Part shown: piece by piece, positions 35,674 to 46,547 of the stretch
Layout: every line of letters begins with the position of its first letter
How positions within the stretch are numbered: position 1 is the stretch's first letter
Source: Diplosphaera chodatii
Lineage: Eukaryota > Chlorophyta > Trebouxiophyceae > Prasiolales > Stichococcaceae
Direction: 5' to 3'
Length of the DNA: 64,000 nt
Assembly: GCA_032358165.1 (NCBI GenBank)
Contig: JAALGY010000019.1
Location: 1,488,001 to 1,552,000 of the forward strand
Program-made: the position numbers and the translations under genes
Notes under the pieces: generated by a model
What the model was told of the DNA's origin: nothing
Databases searched by the model: none
Seen by the model: the letters and a program-made list of their open reading frames with translations, nothing else

Positions 35674-38600
35674 ATGCGGTCGACGGCAAGCGGCGCCTGC
35701 CGGCTGTGTTTGTTGGTGCTCCTGGCGGCAGCAGCTGTCGTGACGCCAGTCAATACGGCGCCACTGCCCGTGCAGCGGCGGCTGCTGGCCATGAACGGCG
35801 AAGTCGAGGTAGCAGTCTGGGGCGACACCACAGACGGCGGCAACGGCAGCACTTTGACACAGAGCACGCGCGCTCTACAGGCTGATCGCTGCACCGGCTG
35901 CGAGACTGGCCAGTGCTTTGCGGCGTCAGGATGTGCCGCCTGCGACCTGGAGGCAGGCTACCAGCCAGACGGCGCTGGCGGCTGCACACAAGGTGCCATG
36001 CAAACCCTCCTAGGCTTGCTGGCTGCCGGCACATCGAGATACTTGGCTCTGCTAGACTCACGCAGGAATCCCTTCGCACCGCAGTACTGCAAGCAGCAGC
36101 TCACCAGCTCACAGCAGAACAAGAGGAACAGCTGGCCAGGCACCGACACGTGCTGGTGTGTCGCCGATTGCAGGGCAGCCAGCACCAGTGCCAGCCAATC
36201 CTGGCGGCTCCAATGCCCGCACCGCAGCTGCAACACGGCTAAGCTTCCATCCTCTATGCAGCGACAATGCGGTGCGTGCAACCTCCAGGGGCTTGCTGCC
36301 AGGTTGTTCAAGAGGCAAAGGCAGGAGCGGCATGTGCTGTTCTTCGCTGATGTGTTTGGGCCAAGTTGTCAGGGCGCGATGAATCAAAGGGCTCGAGCCC
36401 CGCATCTGTACTGGACGGTGGCAGGAAACCCAGTTCCACGTCCTGGATTCTGCTTAATCCTCCCGCAGGTTGGGGAGGCATGCCTGGGAACCCTACTGAC
36501 TGTCCCTGACCCCATCTGGACAATGCAGGTGCTGCGGATGGGCGGCACTGGCTCAGTGTTTGGCTTCGGCCCCGCGGGCGCCACCGTGGCGGTGCGGCTG
36601 ATGAACTCAAACGGCCGTTTCGTCGCCGCCGCCAGCGCCAAGATCGGGGCCTCCGGGGAGTGGCGGGTGAAGCTGGGGAGCCTCAAGGTAGGTCTGACCA
36701 CCGCCTGGTTGCTGGCCCTCAAAGCCAAATGGATGCATGTCCGTTGCCTGGCCTGGTCAAAGCCTCCTGCAGTAGGATCCAGCCCTGCAGGATGCTGGAC
36801 GCCTGTGCTATGCATCGCCTATGATCAACACGAGGGCCCTTTGATGCTGTGTAGGCAGGCAGCCCCTTTGCGCTGAGTGCCCAGGTGGGGTCCACCAGGG
36901 TGGTGGCCCGCAACATCGCGATCGGCCGCGTCATACTAGCGTCGGGTCAGTCGAACATATTCATCAGCCTGGCGGACATCAAGGCGAGATATCCCAACAG
37001 CAACTGGGCGGCTCTTGCGCAGCAGTCGATCAACGCAGCGCCAGCGAACAAGGCCGTGCGCCTGTTCAAGGTCAGTGCACTCAGGGAATTCAGCTCCCTG
37101 CTTCGTAACCGCAAACCCTCAGCGGCTTCAGCAATAGTTTGGCAGTGCGCCCCACCGCACTTGCCATGGTGCCACCATGGTGGGACACATGGCTGTGCAC
37201 AGCCAGGGTTCCAAATCAAAGCTGGTGCTCGCCATGCTGATATGCCTCATATCCATGCGTCTGCATATCGTCACAGCAGTTGTCTCAAGCCATCTAGCCT
37301 GCACTCTACCGGGGGATCGCCCTCTTGACAACCGCAGACCACGGTTGAGGAGTCAGGTCGCGCTGCGGTGCTGAGGCGTGTGCCACTGCACTGCAGGTTC
37401 CGCTGGGGACCTCGTCCGCCTCCAGAGTCACGATTGCCTCCAGTTGGGCAGTGCCAACAGCCAACTATGTCAGCACCTTTTCGGCAGTGGCCTATCTGCT
37501 GGGGCTGCAGCTGCAGCAGGGCATGAGAGTGCCCATCGGCATCGTGCAGTCCTCATACGGTAGGCGACACAACAGCTGCTGCTGTGGTTGCCTGCCATTC
37601 CAGATTCTGGTGCATGAATAGCGTGACCTTGGCAGCAGAGCATTGCTGGGCGGCGGCAGGCGCTCACGTACCACTTTGGACACATCACAGCAGGTTTCAT
37701 ACAAAAGGGCCTCAACCTGTGTTGGTGCTGCAGGTGGCACAAGCATCACGCAGTGGATCAGCCAGGCGACGCTCAACACGCTGAAAGTGCCAGCCACCAC
37801 CCGCACCATAGCGCGCACCAACACGTACAACGTCATGATTGTGCCGTTACGATATGCGGACTTCGATGGCGTCGTCTGGTACCAGGTGCGCAGCACTCGA
37901 ATCACATGCTGTTGCGAAGTTTGCTGAAATGTGCATTACTGCCATCTGTTCAAAGCAACCCTTCGTAACAATGAGTACCCGAGGGGCTTTCAGACCTTGA
38001 GGGCGGCATGTCTGCATATCTGCAAGAACCATGCTGCTGTTGCTTGGGCACAGGGTGAGAGTGATGGCGGACTGACCCAGGCTACTCCAATATTTGCTTT
38101 CTACACTCGGCTCCTACAGGTGTGCGTTGCAGACGCTTGATGACTGCATGCATTAGTGTAGAGATTGGGTGCTGTTGCAGTGACCAGGCACTCTGCTGTT
38201 GCCTGCCGGCCGCCATCTGGAGCATATGCCGTGTACAGCCTGAGCACCAGCATGCGACTGCATGTAAGCAGGCGTTGATGCGGGAGTGGCGTGCGCTGTT
38301 TGGCAACCCCAGGCTGCACTTCGAGATCGTGCAGCTGCAGCTGAACAAGTACGTTCCTTGTTGGAATACTGCTGCATCCACGTGCCTCGGCATTTGCCTC
38401 ATACATACAGACCACGCTGTCATGTCCTGCAGCGTGTCTGCCAGCGAATCCTGTTGACTTTGTGACGTCCTGTTGCTGCAATCACCTCAACAAGAGTCGG
38501 CTTGCATACCACCTCTGCAGGCCGACATATGCTGTTGCTGGGAAGCCGTCTCGTGCTGGGCTGAACCACTGGCCACTTGTGCGGGAGGCTCAGCGCAGGG

Positions 38601-40261
38601 TGAGCAGCTGGTCATGGCACGTTGTGTATATGTGGCATCGCGGCATCGTCAGCATGGCTGACACAGCTGTCACGCAGTCATGTCACAACATGTTGTGTTA
38701 GCGACAAAGTGCGAACTGGAGCCTGGGCGCGCGTATTGATGCTAGGCGCCCTAATCCATATGTCACCATGCAGGTGGCTCATGCAGACCCATACGCAGGC
38801 CTCGTGAACGTTCTGGATCTGGGGTTGGACAACCAGGTACCATTCCCTTTAAAGGCTGGAGGCTGTGGGCTGACACTCACTTAGTCCTGGCATCAAGCCA
38901 TGAGACAGTAGCAACAGGCACGCACACGCAGCGAATTCTAGCTTGCCTACACTTACGTCATGCATCCACTTTACTGCAGGTTCATCCGCCAGATAAGTGG
39001 GACGTCGCTGCCAGACTGGTGGGTGCCTCTGCAGATGTTGCCAAGCCAATGCTTTGACCTGGGCCCATGACTCATGCTTGCCGTCCGCCACCTATAGCAC
39101 CGGCTGCAAACGCTGTTGTAGAATACTCGATGGGTGCTGAAACCCGAACATGACAGCTACCTTTGTACACTGCCAACCCGACGGTCGCGCTTGTGTTGCA
39201 TTATGCATTGATTTTGCGCAGATGCGTGGCGTGCGGAGGCACATCTTTGGCACGGCCCTCGTCGACACCGGGCCAACGCTCCGCTCTGTCGCATACAACA
39301 CCAGGTGTGAACCGTTCCCGTTAGCTTCTGTCATCCTGCTGTCTGCATTGCACACAACAGGATCCATTGATGTTATTTGCGCATTGATTAGCTGTCTCAA
39401 GGCACTGGATAGCGGTGCGCAGCCTTGCGACTGGCCGGGATGCTGTGGTGCTGGACGCACATCTTGCCAGCTGCAGCCAATGCGACCAAGCGCAGCACCT
39501 GTCTTCCACCCTGCGCACCCGCTGCCTCTGCCTTGCAGGCAAGCGGTGGTGGTGTTTGACGAGGTAGGCTCCGGCTTCGTGATTGGGATCAAGGCCAACA
39601 ATGTGGGCGGCGTCACCCGGCAGCGCAGCGGCACCGCCATCAACTGCTTCCAGCTGCGGTACCGCGGCCGCTGGTACAATGCCGTCGGCAAGGTGCGCTG
39701 ATCGCATGGCCTGCCACCTGCTGTCGTGCCTCCGCAAGAGTTGGGCTTCGTACCTGCATGCACTCAAATCATGGTCTGTTTGGGGCGTGTGACATTGTTT
39801 GTGCAGGGATGTGGACTTGCCAGCGTTCCAGGTGGTGGCCCACACACAGCAGGATTCTCTGGCAAGTGTGCACTTCTTGCTGATATCTGGCTCCTCTGTT
39901 AACATGCAGGTAGCCGCAAGCAGGAAGGGAACGCTGTCGGTGTCGACTGCAGATCGCAGGGTCGGCAAACCTGACGGCCTGCGATATGCATGGTTAGACA
40001 ACGCGAAATGCAACCTGTACAACTCAGGTGGGCCGCTACTCCCATGTTCATAAAAGATGTCCCATGTCGCACAGCCTGCGGCACGATCACGCAGTAGTAG
40101 AAACAAGGTGTCAATGTCTTGTTCGCCCGAACCTCTGTAGATGTGATGCCTTTGCTCGTCCTGAAAGGTGCCTTGTTGATGCACATGCAGGAAACCTACC
40201 AGCGGTCCCGTTCACCACCGATGGCAACTATGATGTAGGCCCTCGGCAGGCCTACGGATGA
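35674..40261 (+). CDS. SIAE: sialate O-acetylesterase-like SGNH hydrolase
   Basis: Secreted or vacuolar carbohydrate O-acetylesterase of the SIAE/DUF303 type. Well-supported exons: 35674-35992, 36174-36271, 36529-36687, 36855-37070, 37397-37559, 37734-37885, 38054-38119, 38272-38348, 38521-38599, 38774-38836, 38980-39018, 39222-39304, 39539-39692, 39910-40027 and 40191-40261. A small exon near 39810-39835 is likely but did not fit in phase. Signal peptide: CRLCLLVLLAAAAVV. Family landmarks: SDNAVLRMGG (start of the domain), LASGQSNIF with the nucleophile Ser, PIGIVQSSYGG, FDGVVWYQGESDG, WPLVREAQR, VHPPDKWDVAARL with the catalytic Asp/His region, and LRYAWLDNAKCNLYN. All expected catalytic residues are visible. 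A Cys-rich module (CTGCETGQCFAASGCAACD) precedes the hydrolase domain and is not usual for SIAE. The start is ATG 35674; ATG 35659 is an in-frame alternative. Confidence 0.88.
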
Positions 40262-41475
40262 CTGGTATCACACAGTAGGCAGCAGGTGGGTTGATGCTCT
40301 GCCCAAGCACTGATGTGCGGAGCGGTTGTGGCTTGCTCGCCTGGTTATATATAGGTGTGCCAACCCTTTGACAGCAGAGTCTGTCAGCCTTCACAGGTAG
40401 ACAAGTGTGCACAGATTGGAACAACCAGGACCGGTCTACGAGCAACATGCTTCGTTGTTTGCACCTCACAGCAGTAGTAGCTTGGGGCCAGATGCGAGTC
40501 GCCTTCAGCTGGGCATAGTCAGGCTCATAGCGTGCTGCCATGGCTGCCGCCGCTGCTGCTGGCATGCATATGGTAGGCCGCGAGCGTCTGGCCATGCCGC
40601 AGCAGGGCTGGCGGGTATCATTTTGCAGAAACCTACAGATAGCAGATGCAGCATCATTGCAGCAGCTCTCCAGTGATTTGACCTAAGTATGCTTAGGTAG
40701 ACCTCGGACATTCCGAGGCGCAATGCAAGTTCTCATACATGGTTTCGTTCCAGCAGGCTATTGATGTGACAGTCCCACAAATTTATTGCAGCATTGCCGC
40801 CAGCTTTCAGATGGGTTGTCGGGTTTGCACTGGCAAGCATTTGGCCAGCACCCCATCACCTGGCGGGTCGGCACACATAATGTCAATGGTTTCCGTGATT
40901 GCCTCTGTAGCATCTCAGTATGGTAGCAGTCTGCAGAATTTGCACACATGATGTATGAATAAAGAGCACTACGATACCGTATGTGGCAATAATGCTTGTA
41001 AGGGGTTCCGTCCGTAGTTATACTTACAAGCATCTATCCCTCGCCATACCATTCGTGTCTCATCCACTACAACACACATGCGAATGATGCTGCTCTCTGA
41101 CAAGCCCCGGTCAGGTGTATGAGAGCAGGCATGACAAACAACAGGCAAGCAAGCATCACAAATGCTGGCAACAGACACAGAAACCACTTGCTCTGATTCT
41201 CATGCGAATGTGCACGGGCCACTCAACCGCAGGTGAGGCTGGGCTGTTTGCCGGTCGCTCTGTATAGCTGAAGCCAGTTGATCATATGTGGTGAACTCAT
41301 CGGCAAGCTGGCTGAGCGGCAACCCCATGGTAGGAAAGCAAGTGTTTGCTGCCAACAGGTACTTCGCTGTGACCGTGGCTGTCGTGTGGTGGTGCCCATA
41401 CGTTCTTGCTGACTTCTTCGCTTGGCTGGATGGTGCAGCCGCAGTTCCAGCACTTCAGGGACAGGGTCTGACGCC
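40262..41475. other. intergenic, no gene recognised
   Basis: About 1.2 kb after the esterase stop. Base composition is more A/T-rich than the exons. No frame joins by splice signals into a recognisable protein. A minus-strand frame just below 41475 reads LKCWNCGCTIQPSEE, but it lies after a stop codon and in another frame from the neighbouring ORF, so it is not called. Confidence 0.4.
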
Positions 41476-42478
41476 TCACTTCGGCAGCCCCATCGTCAGC
41501 AGCTCCACTGGGTCCGCGTGGCGTAGCCACTCGATGTCGGCCGCCGTCAGCGCCGTGCTGGCCCCGCGGACGGGCACCATCGGAGAAGACGCCGGCGGCC
41601 CCGGCGCCACCGGAGATGCTGCGGGCGAGTTGGGAACGTCTGCAAGCCGTGCGACGCGTCCGGCGTGGGGCTGCAGAGCCAGTGCCGCCGCTGCCTCCCG
41701 ACCGCCCTGCCAGGCGCTGTGGCGTGGCTCTGGGCTTGGCAGCAGCGCGCCTTGCTGACTGCCCGCGCTGCCCTGGGCGCTGCCAGGCAACGCCGCTGCT
41801 GGGTGCTGACGTGCAGCGGCGACGGCCTGCATGCTGCCATGCTGCGCCGTTGAGACGCCGCTGGCGACCGGAGGCGGCGGGCCCAGTGCGTTGATGCCGC
41901 AGGGGCTGCCGCTCGATCCGGTGCGCAGGCTGCGAAGCGCGCCCCAGCTGGCGCCCAGCGGCCAGTCTGCTCCAGCATCGATCCCCGGGATGAGGCTGCC
42001 GCTGCTGTTGGTGTGCGGCGGCGTGGCGGTGCTGCCGCCAGCCGCGCCGGTGCCCGGGATGGGGCCGCGGGCGGGGCTGAGGCCCTCAACTGCCGCCGGC
42101 GTCACCGGTGGCGTCGGCTGCCGCATCAGGGCAGCTATCGACAGGTGCTGGGGCAGCTGCGGGAGCTGCTGCTGCTGCAGCAACTGGGGCGCGGATTGCC
42201 AGGCGCCCAGCTGTGGCGCCGGGCCAGGGCGCGCGTACTCCATTGGCTGGGCGGCAGACCCCAGCGGCACGCGGGCAGCGCCATGCGGCACAGCTGCGCC
42301 CCATGCTGCATCCGGCGGCGACTCCAGCTTCGACACCCTGAGCTCCATAAGCTGCAGGTGGCCCGCAGGGGCGCTGGCACGTCGCTTGCTGACTGCGCCG
42401 CCGCCGGCGTAAGCTGGCCGACGCACAGAACGCCGCCCAGTTACCACGGCGGTAGGAAGTGGCGGCCCCGCCCCCGTC
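41476..42478 (-). CDS. disordered Pro/Ala/Gln-rich ORF
   Basis: An open frame of about 334 codons runs from a good acceptor (CTCCTGTGCAG, exon from 42478) to TGA at 41476. The product is rich in Pro, Ala, Gly, Ser and Gln, with QQQQLPQLPQ and no known domain. The C-terminus, LTAADIEWLRHADPVELLTM, looks like a short conserved helix rather than random sequence. Two models fit. It may be an independent gene starting at an internal ATG such as MELRVSKLES. Or it may be an alternative 3' exon of the dCTP pyrophosphatase gene, because a GTGAGT donor overlapping that gene's stop codon joins it in phase. High GC makes long chance frames common, hence moderate confidence. Confidence 0.5.
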
Positions 42479-42646
42479 CTGCACAGGAGACAGCGACGTC
42501 AGCGCAGCGATAATCGTGCAGAGAAACACACTGCACGCCTGCCCTGGCGGCAGCTGCTCGTCTGGTTGCTGGTCGTGTCCGCTTCCGTGGGTAGGCAACA
42601 TTGCTGGGGGTCCAGTACATCGGCAGCGTCAGTGAACAGGCTGAAC

Positions 42647-43849
42647 TCACCCAGCGGCGTCTGGTGCCAAGGCGTAGGCGGTGTACTTTGCGCTGGACCC
42701 GTGGCACCTGGCGGCTGGGTACTTCCCACCGTTCTTCACCATCTTCTGGTGCCTGCACACCACAGCCAGGTTCTGTGCACCAATCAACATTGTGTTTTGC
42801 ACTACCTTTGATTTGTCTAGCTCTAGGTCATTGTCTAGCTTGCAACCATGCAAGCCCGACTGGGGCCATCGACTCCAGGCTGCACGTCGGGGCGTATCGC
42901 CACGTCGCGGCAATGCTGTGGCCCCAACTGCCGAATTGAGCCACCTTCAAGGCCAAAATTCAGCCCTGAAGCCGATCAGGAACGTAGTGATTAACCTACA
43001 TGCGAATGAGCTGGCTCTCGATTACTGCCTGACAAGGGTTTTACGTACTAAATAATACTGCATGCCGTCATGACTACTCCGCCCCGCGGCCTCAATCTGT
43101 GCTTATTCAGCGGAAAGATAGTGCGTGATTCTGGTCCTATTGTGCACTTGGTAATTGCCAGTTGGTGGCTGCACCGGGCATGGCCTGACAGCTTGCACCA
43201 GGCACAGACATGCATGCTGGCAATGTGGGAGCGGGGCGCACGTGCAGGCGGCGAGGTCTTTGCCGCACACGTCCGCCAGGCGGACCAGGTACAGCAGCAC
43301 GTCCGACAGCTCCTCCCCCGCGTGCTGCCGGTCGGCGGGGCTGAAGTCCGGCAACCCGGGCGCCACCTCCCCCCGCCACTGGAAGATCTCCGCCAGCTCC
43401 CCCACCTCCCCCGTCTGCCGCGGCACACACAGCACATGACTCTCCTGGCGCATCCCCACTGAGTGGTGCTGATCGGCTGACAGCCCATGTACCGTCAGTG
43501 CCCCTGCCAGGGTCAGCTGCCTGTCCGCAGGCCAGCATGGAGGTGCTGTGTAGAAGTATCAGCAGGTTTGAAGATGGTGGGTGGACAAAGTGGCACGATG
43601 AGCACCATGCAGATGCCAACGACTGCTGCCCGTGTCAACCATAGCGATCTGAACAGGAGTGGTAACAAGGGGCTTGCGGTGGTTTGGAAGCAGCACCAGG
43701 GCCATGATGAGATTGCGTGGGGTGTGGAATTTCTCCCAGCCGCGCTCCACCGCAAAGCTGTGCTGCGCTGCCCGCAGCTGCTCCAGGGTGGTGTGGCTCC
43801 ACCTGCTGACGGCAGGGTCGCACACTCCGTTAGCATGGTCTGAGTACAT
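42647..43849 (-). CDS. DCTPP1: dCTP pyrophosphatase 1, MazG-like all-alpha NTPase
   Basis: House-cleaning enzyme that hydrolyses dCTP and modified dCTP to the monophosphate plus pyrophosphate. Three exons (43697-43849, 43242-43414, 42647-42752) join in phase and give about 143 residues, the usual size. Exon 1 reads LEQLRAAQHSFAVERGWEKF and PRNLIMAL. Exon 2 carries the metal-binding pair of motifs, GEVGELAEIFQW (ExxE) and HAGEELSDVLLYLVRLADVC (ExxD). Exon 3 supplies the family's end, HQKMVKNGGKYPAARC then GSSAKYTAY. ATG 43849 begins MYSDHANGVCD with no targeting peptide, so the enzyme is probably cytosolic or nuclear. The TGA stop lies inside GG|GTGAGT, a near-perfect splice donor; if spliced, translation would run into the 41476-42478 frame. 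Confidence 0.9.
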
Positions 43850-43956
43850 CAGAAACTACTCCGATGACTGCAACCTTCGATCAGGTGGTTGCAAGCTTCT
43901 GGCACAGCATGTAACATCACACAGCTGAGTCTCAGGCACATCGGTCCACTGACAGC

Positions 43957-45376
43957 TCACCTGCTGCTGCCTGTTTGATGCTGCTGCTGCTGCTGCTGCG
44001 GCTGTTCTCGTTCCTGCTGAGGTGCACAGTCCATTGACAGGTCCTGAGCATTGAAGCTGTGGCCCACAGGCGGCAGTCCTGCCGATGTCTGTGGTGACAG
44101 GGGAGCGGCGGCTACCTCATCAACAGCAATTGTTGTGCCGCCGGTGTTACTGCCACCGCCAGTATGGCGGTTTGCCTTGCCGCCAGCCCTACTGCCGCTG
44201 CCCCTGCCTCCGCCCGCGGCAGACTTGCCCACTCCGCCGCCTTTGGCACACGCGCTGCCGCCCCACCCTGCACTGCCACCGGCTGTCTTGCTGGCCTTGC
44301 TTGCCTTGCCGCCTTTGGCTACGCTGCTGCCAGCCTTGGCTGCTGACGCCCTGTTGCAAGGCACACACATGTTCAGTATGGTTGTCGAGCATCCCTGGGC
44401 ACACGATGCTGATCAAAGTGCTGGAGCGCCCCGCGTTGCTGGGGTGGGAAACCCACCTGGTGGGGGTCCCGGAGCCGGCTGGGCGGGGGGGCACGCTGTG
44501 GGCACGCCGCGCCGGCGGCGGCGGCGGCATGGCTGCGGCGGCCAGGTCCGGCTGCGAGGAGTTTGGCAGCAGGGGCGGGTGCGCCGCGACCGGCGACGCC
44601 CCCGCGCAGCTGTCCTGGCTCAGGCGGTCGTAGAGGTCGGCGGCCTGCAGCTGCAGCTGCAGCGCGCTGCCGCAGCTGTAAGACTGGTGCAGCGCGGCGG
44701 GCGGCGAGGCCAGCGGGTCCGGCAGGCCCTCCGGCTGGGGGCCCGCCGAGTGCCAGGACCCCCGCCTGCACGGGGGGCTGCCGAGCTGGAAGCTGCCGGG
44801 GGGGTCCTCGTCCATGTCCCCCGGGTGCAGGAACATGGGACTCCCGCCGCCGGCCATGTCTGCCATGCCCCCGGCACCGCCCTCGGCGGACGGCTGCTGC
44901 TGCATCAGCTGGGAGCCACATGGGCTGGCGGGCCAGGGGGACGGCGGCGACGGCGGCCAGGGCCCCGGCTGCCTGGCGGGGTCTGCGAACGTGGCGAATG
45001 GCGGGCTGGTGGCGGCGCCTCCCAATGCGAGCGGCGGCGGCAGCGGCAGACACAGCATGCTGCTGCCGGGCTCTGCAACGGCATTGCCGCCCCCGGTGCT
45101 GCGGGTCATGCAGCCTGCACACGAGCGGCACAGCGCGTCTGCATGCACGGCGTTTGCAACAGCGGCAGAGTCGGCAGCCACGTGCAGAAAAATGGTGCAA
45201 GGGGAGTGGGGGACACGACAGCCGGCTGACTTGGCACATGCTGCTCTGCGGCTGGCGTCAGCGGAACAGGACCCTACCCTCGTGCTGTTGTACGAATGCG
45301 GTGTTGCGTACCGAGCTGCCCATACGTATGCAGCATGACCACGCAGATCGGCAGGCGCCGTGTGGTTTGTCAACAC
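43957..45376 (-). CDS. low-complexity Ser/Gly/Pro-rich protein, 5' end open
   Basis: No known domain. Two exons join in phase: one from about 45376 down to 44458 (ending GTPTR), and one from 44350 to a TGA at 43957. The first is Pro/Ser/Ala-rich with many Met-Pro-Gly segments and includes ALQLQLQAADLYDRLSQDSC. The second starts with a Lys/Ala/Gly-rich stretch (KAGSSVAKGGKASKASK), then Gly/Arg repeats, and ends in a Gln tract (QEREQPQQQQQQHQ). The composition suggests a nuclear or nucleic-acid-binding disordered protein; this is inference. The stop overlaps AG|GTGAGC, a good donor, so a further exon is possible. The true start is not clear; no ATG lies at the upper end, and internal ATGs at MTRSTGGG or MQQQPSAEGG are candidates. 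Confidence 0.45.
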
Positions 45377-46547
45377 AGGTACCAGATGGCGATCCAGATG
45401 GAGCAGATGGCAACTGCCTTTGTGCGGGCAACAATCTCACGGATTGGCCTATGCAAGGCTCTGGTGATCTAGGCGATAGCCCTCTCACACACTTCAACAG
45501 GATCGGTAATCAGCCGCATTGTCCATCCGTCCTCATGTTGACTCAAAGCTGCATGCACGCGTGCCGGGCTGGCGGTACCAGAGCCGACTGCAAGCCGTGC
45601 ACCACACACACCACAGCGAATCAGCCCGATGCAGACTACACCTTATGCTTGCCCAATAGGATGATCTGCGCGGGGTTCACATGCACAGCCAGGCACTGCG
45701 GCGGGTGTGTTCGCGTGCGGACGAAAAGTAAATGTTGATCCTGTTGCGGGCAGCTGTGGCGGTGCGCAGCCCGCCGGGCAAACGCCGATTGGGTAACAAC
45801 ACACCCTGCAGGGTCGAGAGATAGGCCGCGGAGCCCCGGATCTCTCGCGTACGCGGGCAAGGTCATGGGCGATCGTGGCCGGCAGAACCGGCTAGGCACT
45901 ACACCGTCAGCGGATCCCGGCGGACAGACTGCAAGATAGCGATTCGACAACGGACCGTGGACAAGGCGATACCTGGGACGAATGTCGATGTGACGCACCG
46001 AGCGAGCCGGCGCCTCTGCCCGTCGTTGCGCGAGGTGTCAGCGCCAATGCCACTGACACGCAGGAAGCCTAGCTGGCCATCGGGCAGGTCAAGCCTTCGG
46101 CAGGCTGTTGCAGCTGTCAATTGGGGCGCCGGCGATCGGACTGCTGCGCGTCTGGGAGATGCAGCTGTTGCAAAACACGCATGCCCCAGATGCATAGACG
46201 GGGCATCTTGGGTGCGTTAGCAATGTGGGGCCACCACTGTCGAAAGTCATTCTGTGGGTCGCACAGCAGCGATGTTTGGCGCGCACAACACTGTGCCCAC
46301 ACTAGAGCGTCTGGCACGCACTTGCCATCAGAGGTTGTTCCCGGGAAACCTAGTAAACAGGGCTTTGATGACAGGTGAAACAACAATCACCATCATCCCC
46401 CCGTGCAATACCACGGAACGTCTTAGATATACGAGTGACTATTGGGCACCTGCCTCAAACGAATGGTCCGAATAGTCCGTTGGGCATCAGGTGCAATGCT
46501 ATAGTACTGTGCGTGGGGGCTCATTTGCTGCTGCCGTAGACGGTGTG
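45377..46547. other. unexplained stretch with open frames, no gene called
   Basis: This holds overlapping frames of 90-120 codons on both strands between about 45640 and 46390, but none has family motifs or a consistent splice chain. The plus-strand frame at 45957-46220 ends in a Cys pair (HACPRCIDG). Restriction-like palindromes and CG dinucleotides are dense. It could be a decayed transposable element or a lineage-specific gene; nothing decisive is visible. Confidence 0.35.

Noticed and set aside
41297..41475. Zinc-finger-like CWNCGC frame on the minus strand
   Set aside because: Lies beyond a stop codon, in a different frame, with only one Cys pair.
44189..45376. B-box or CONSTANS-like zinc finger in the Cys-containing part of the low-complexity protein
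   Set aside because: Cys/His spacing does not match a B-box; the few Cys residues are scattered.
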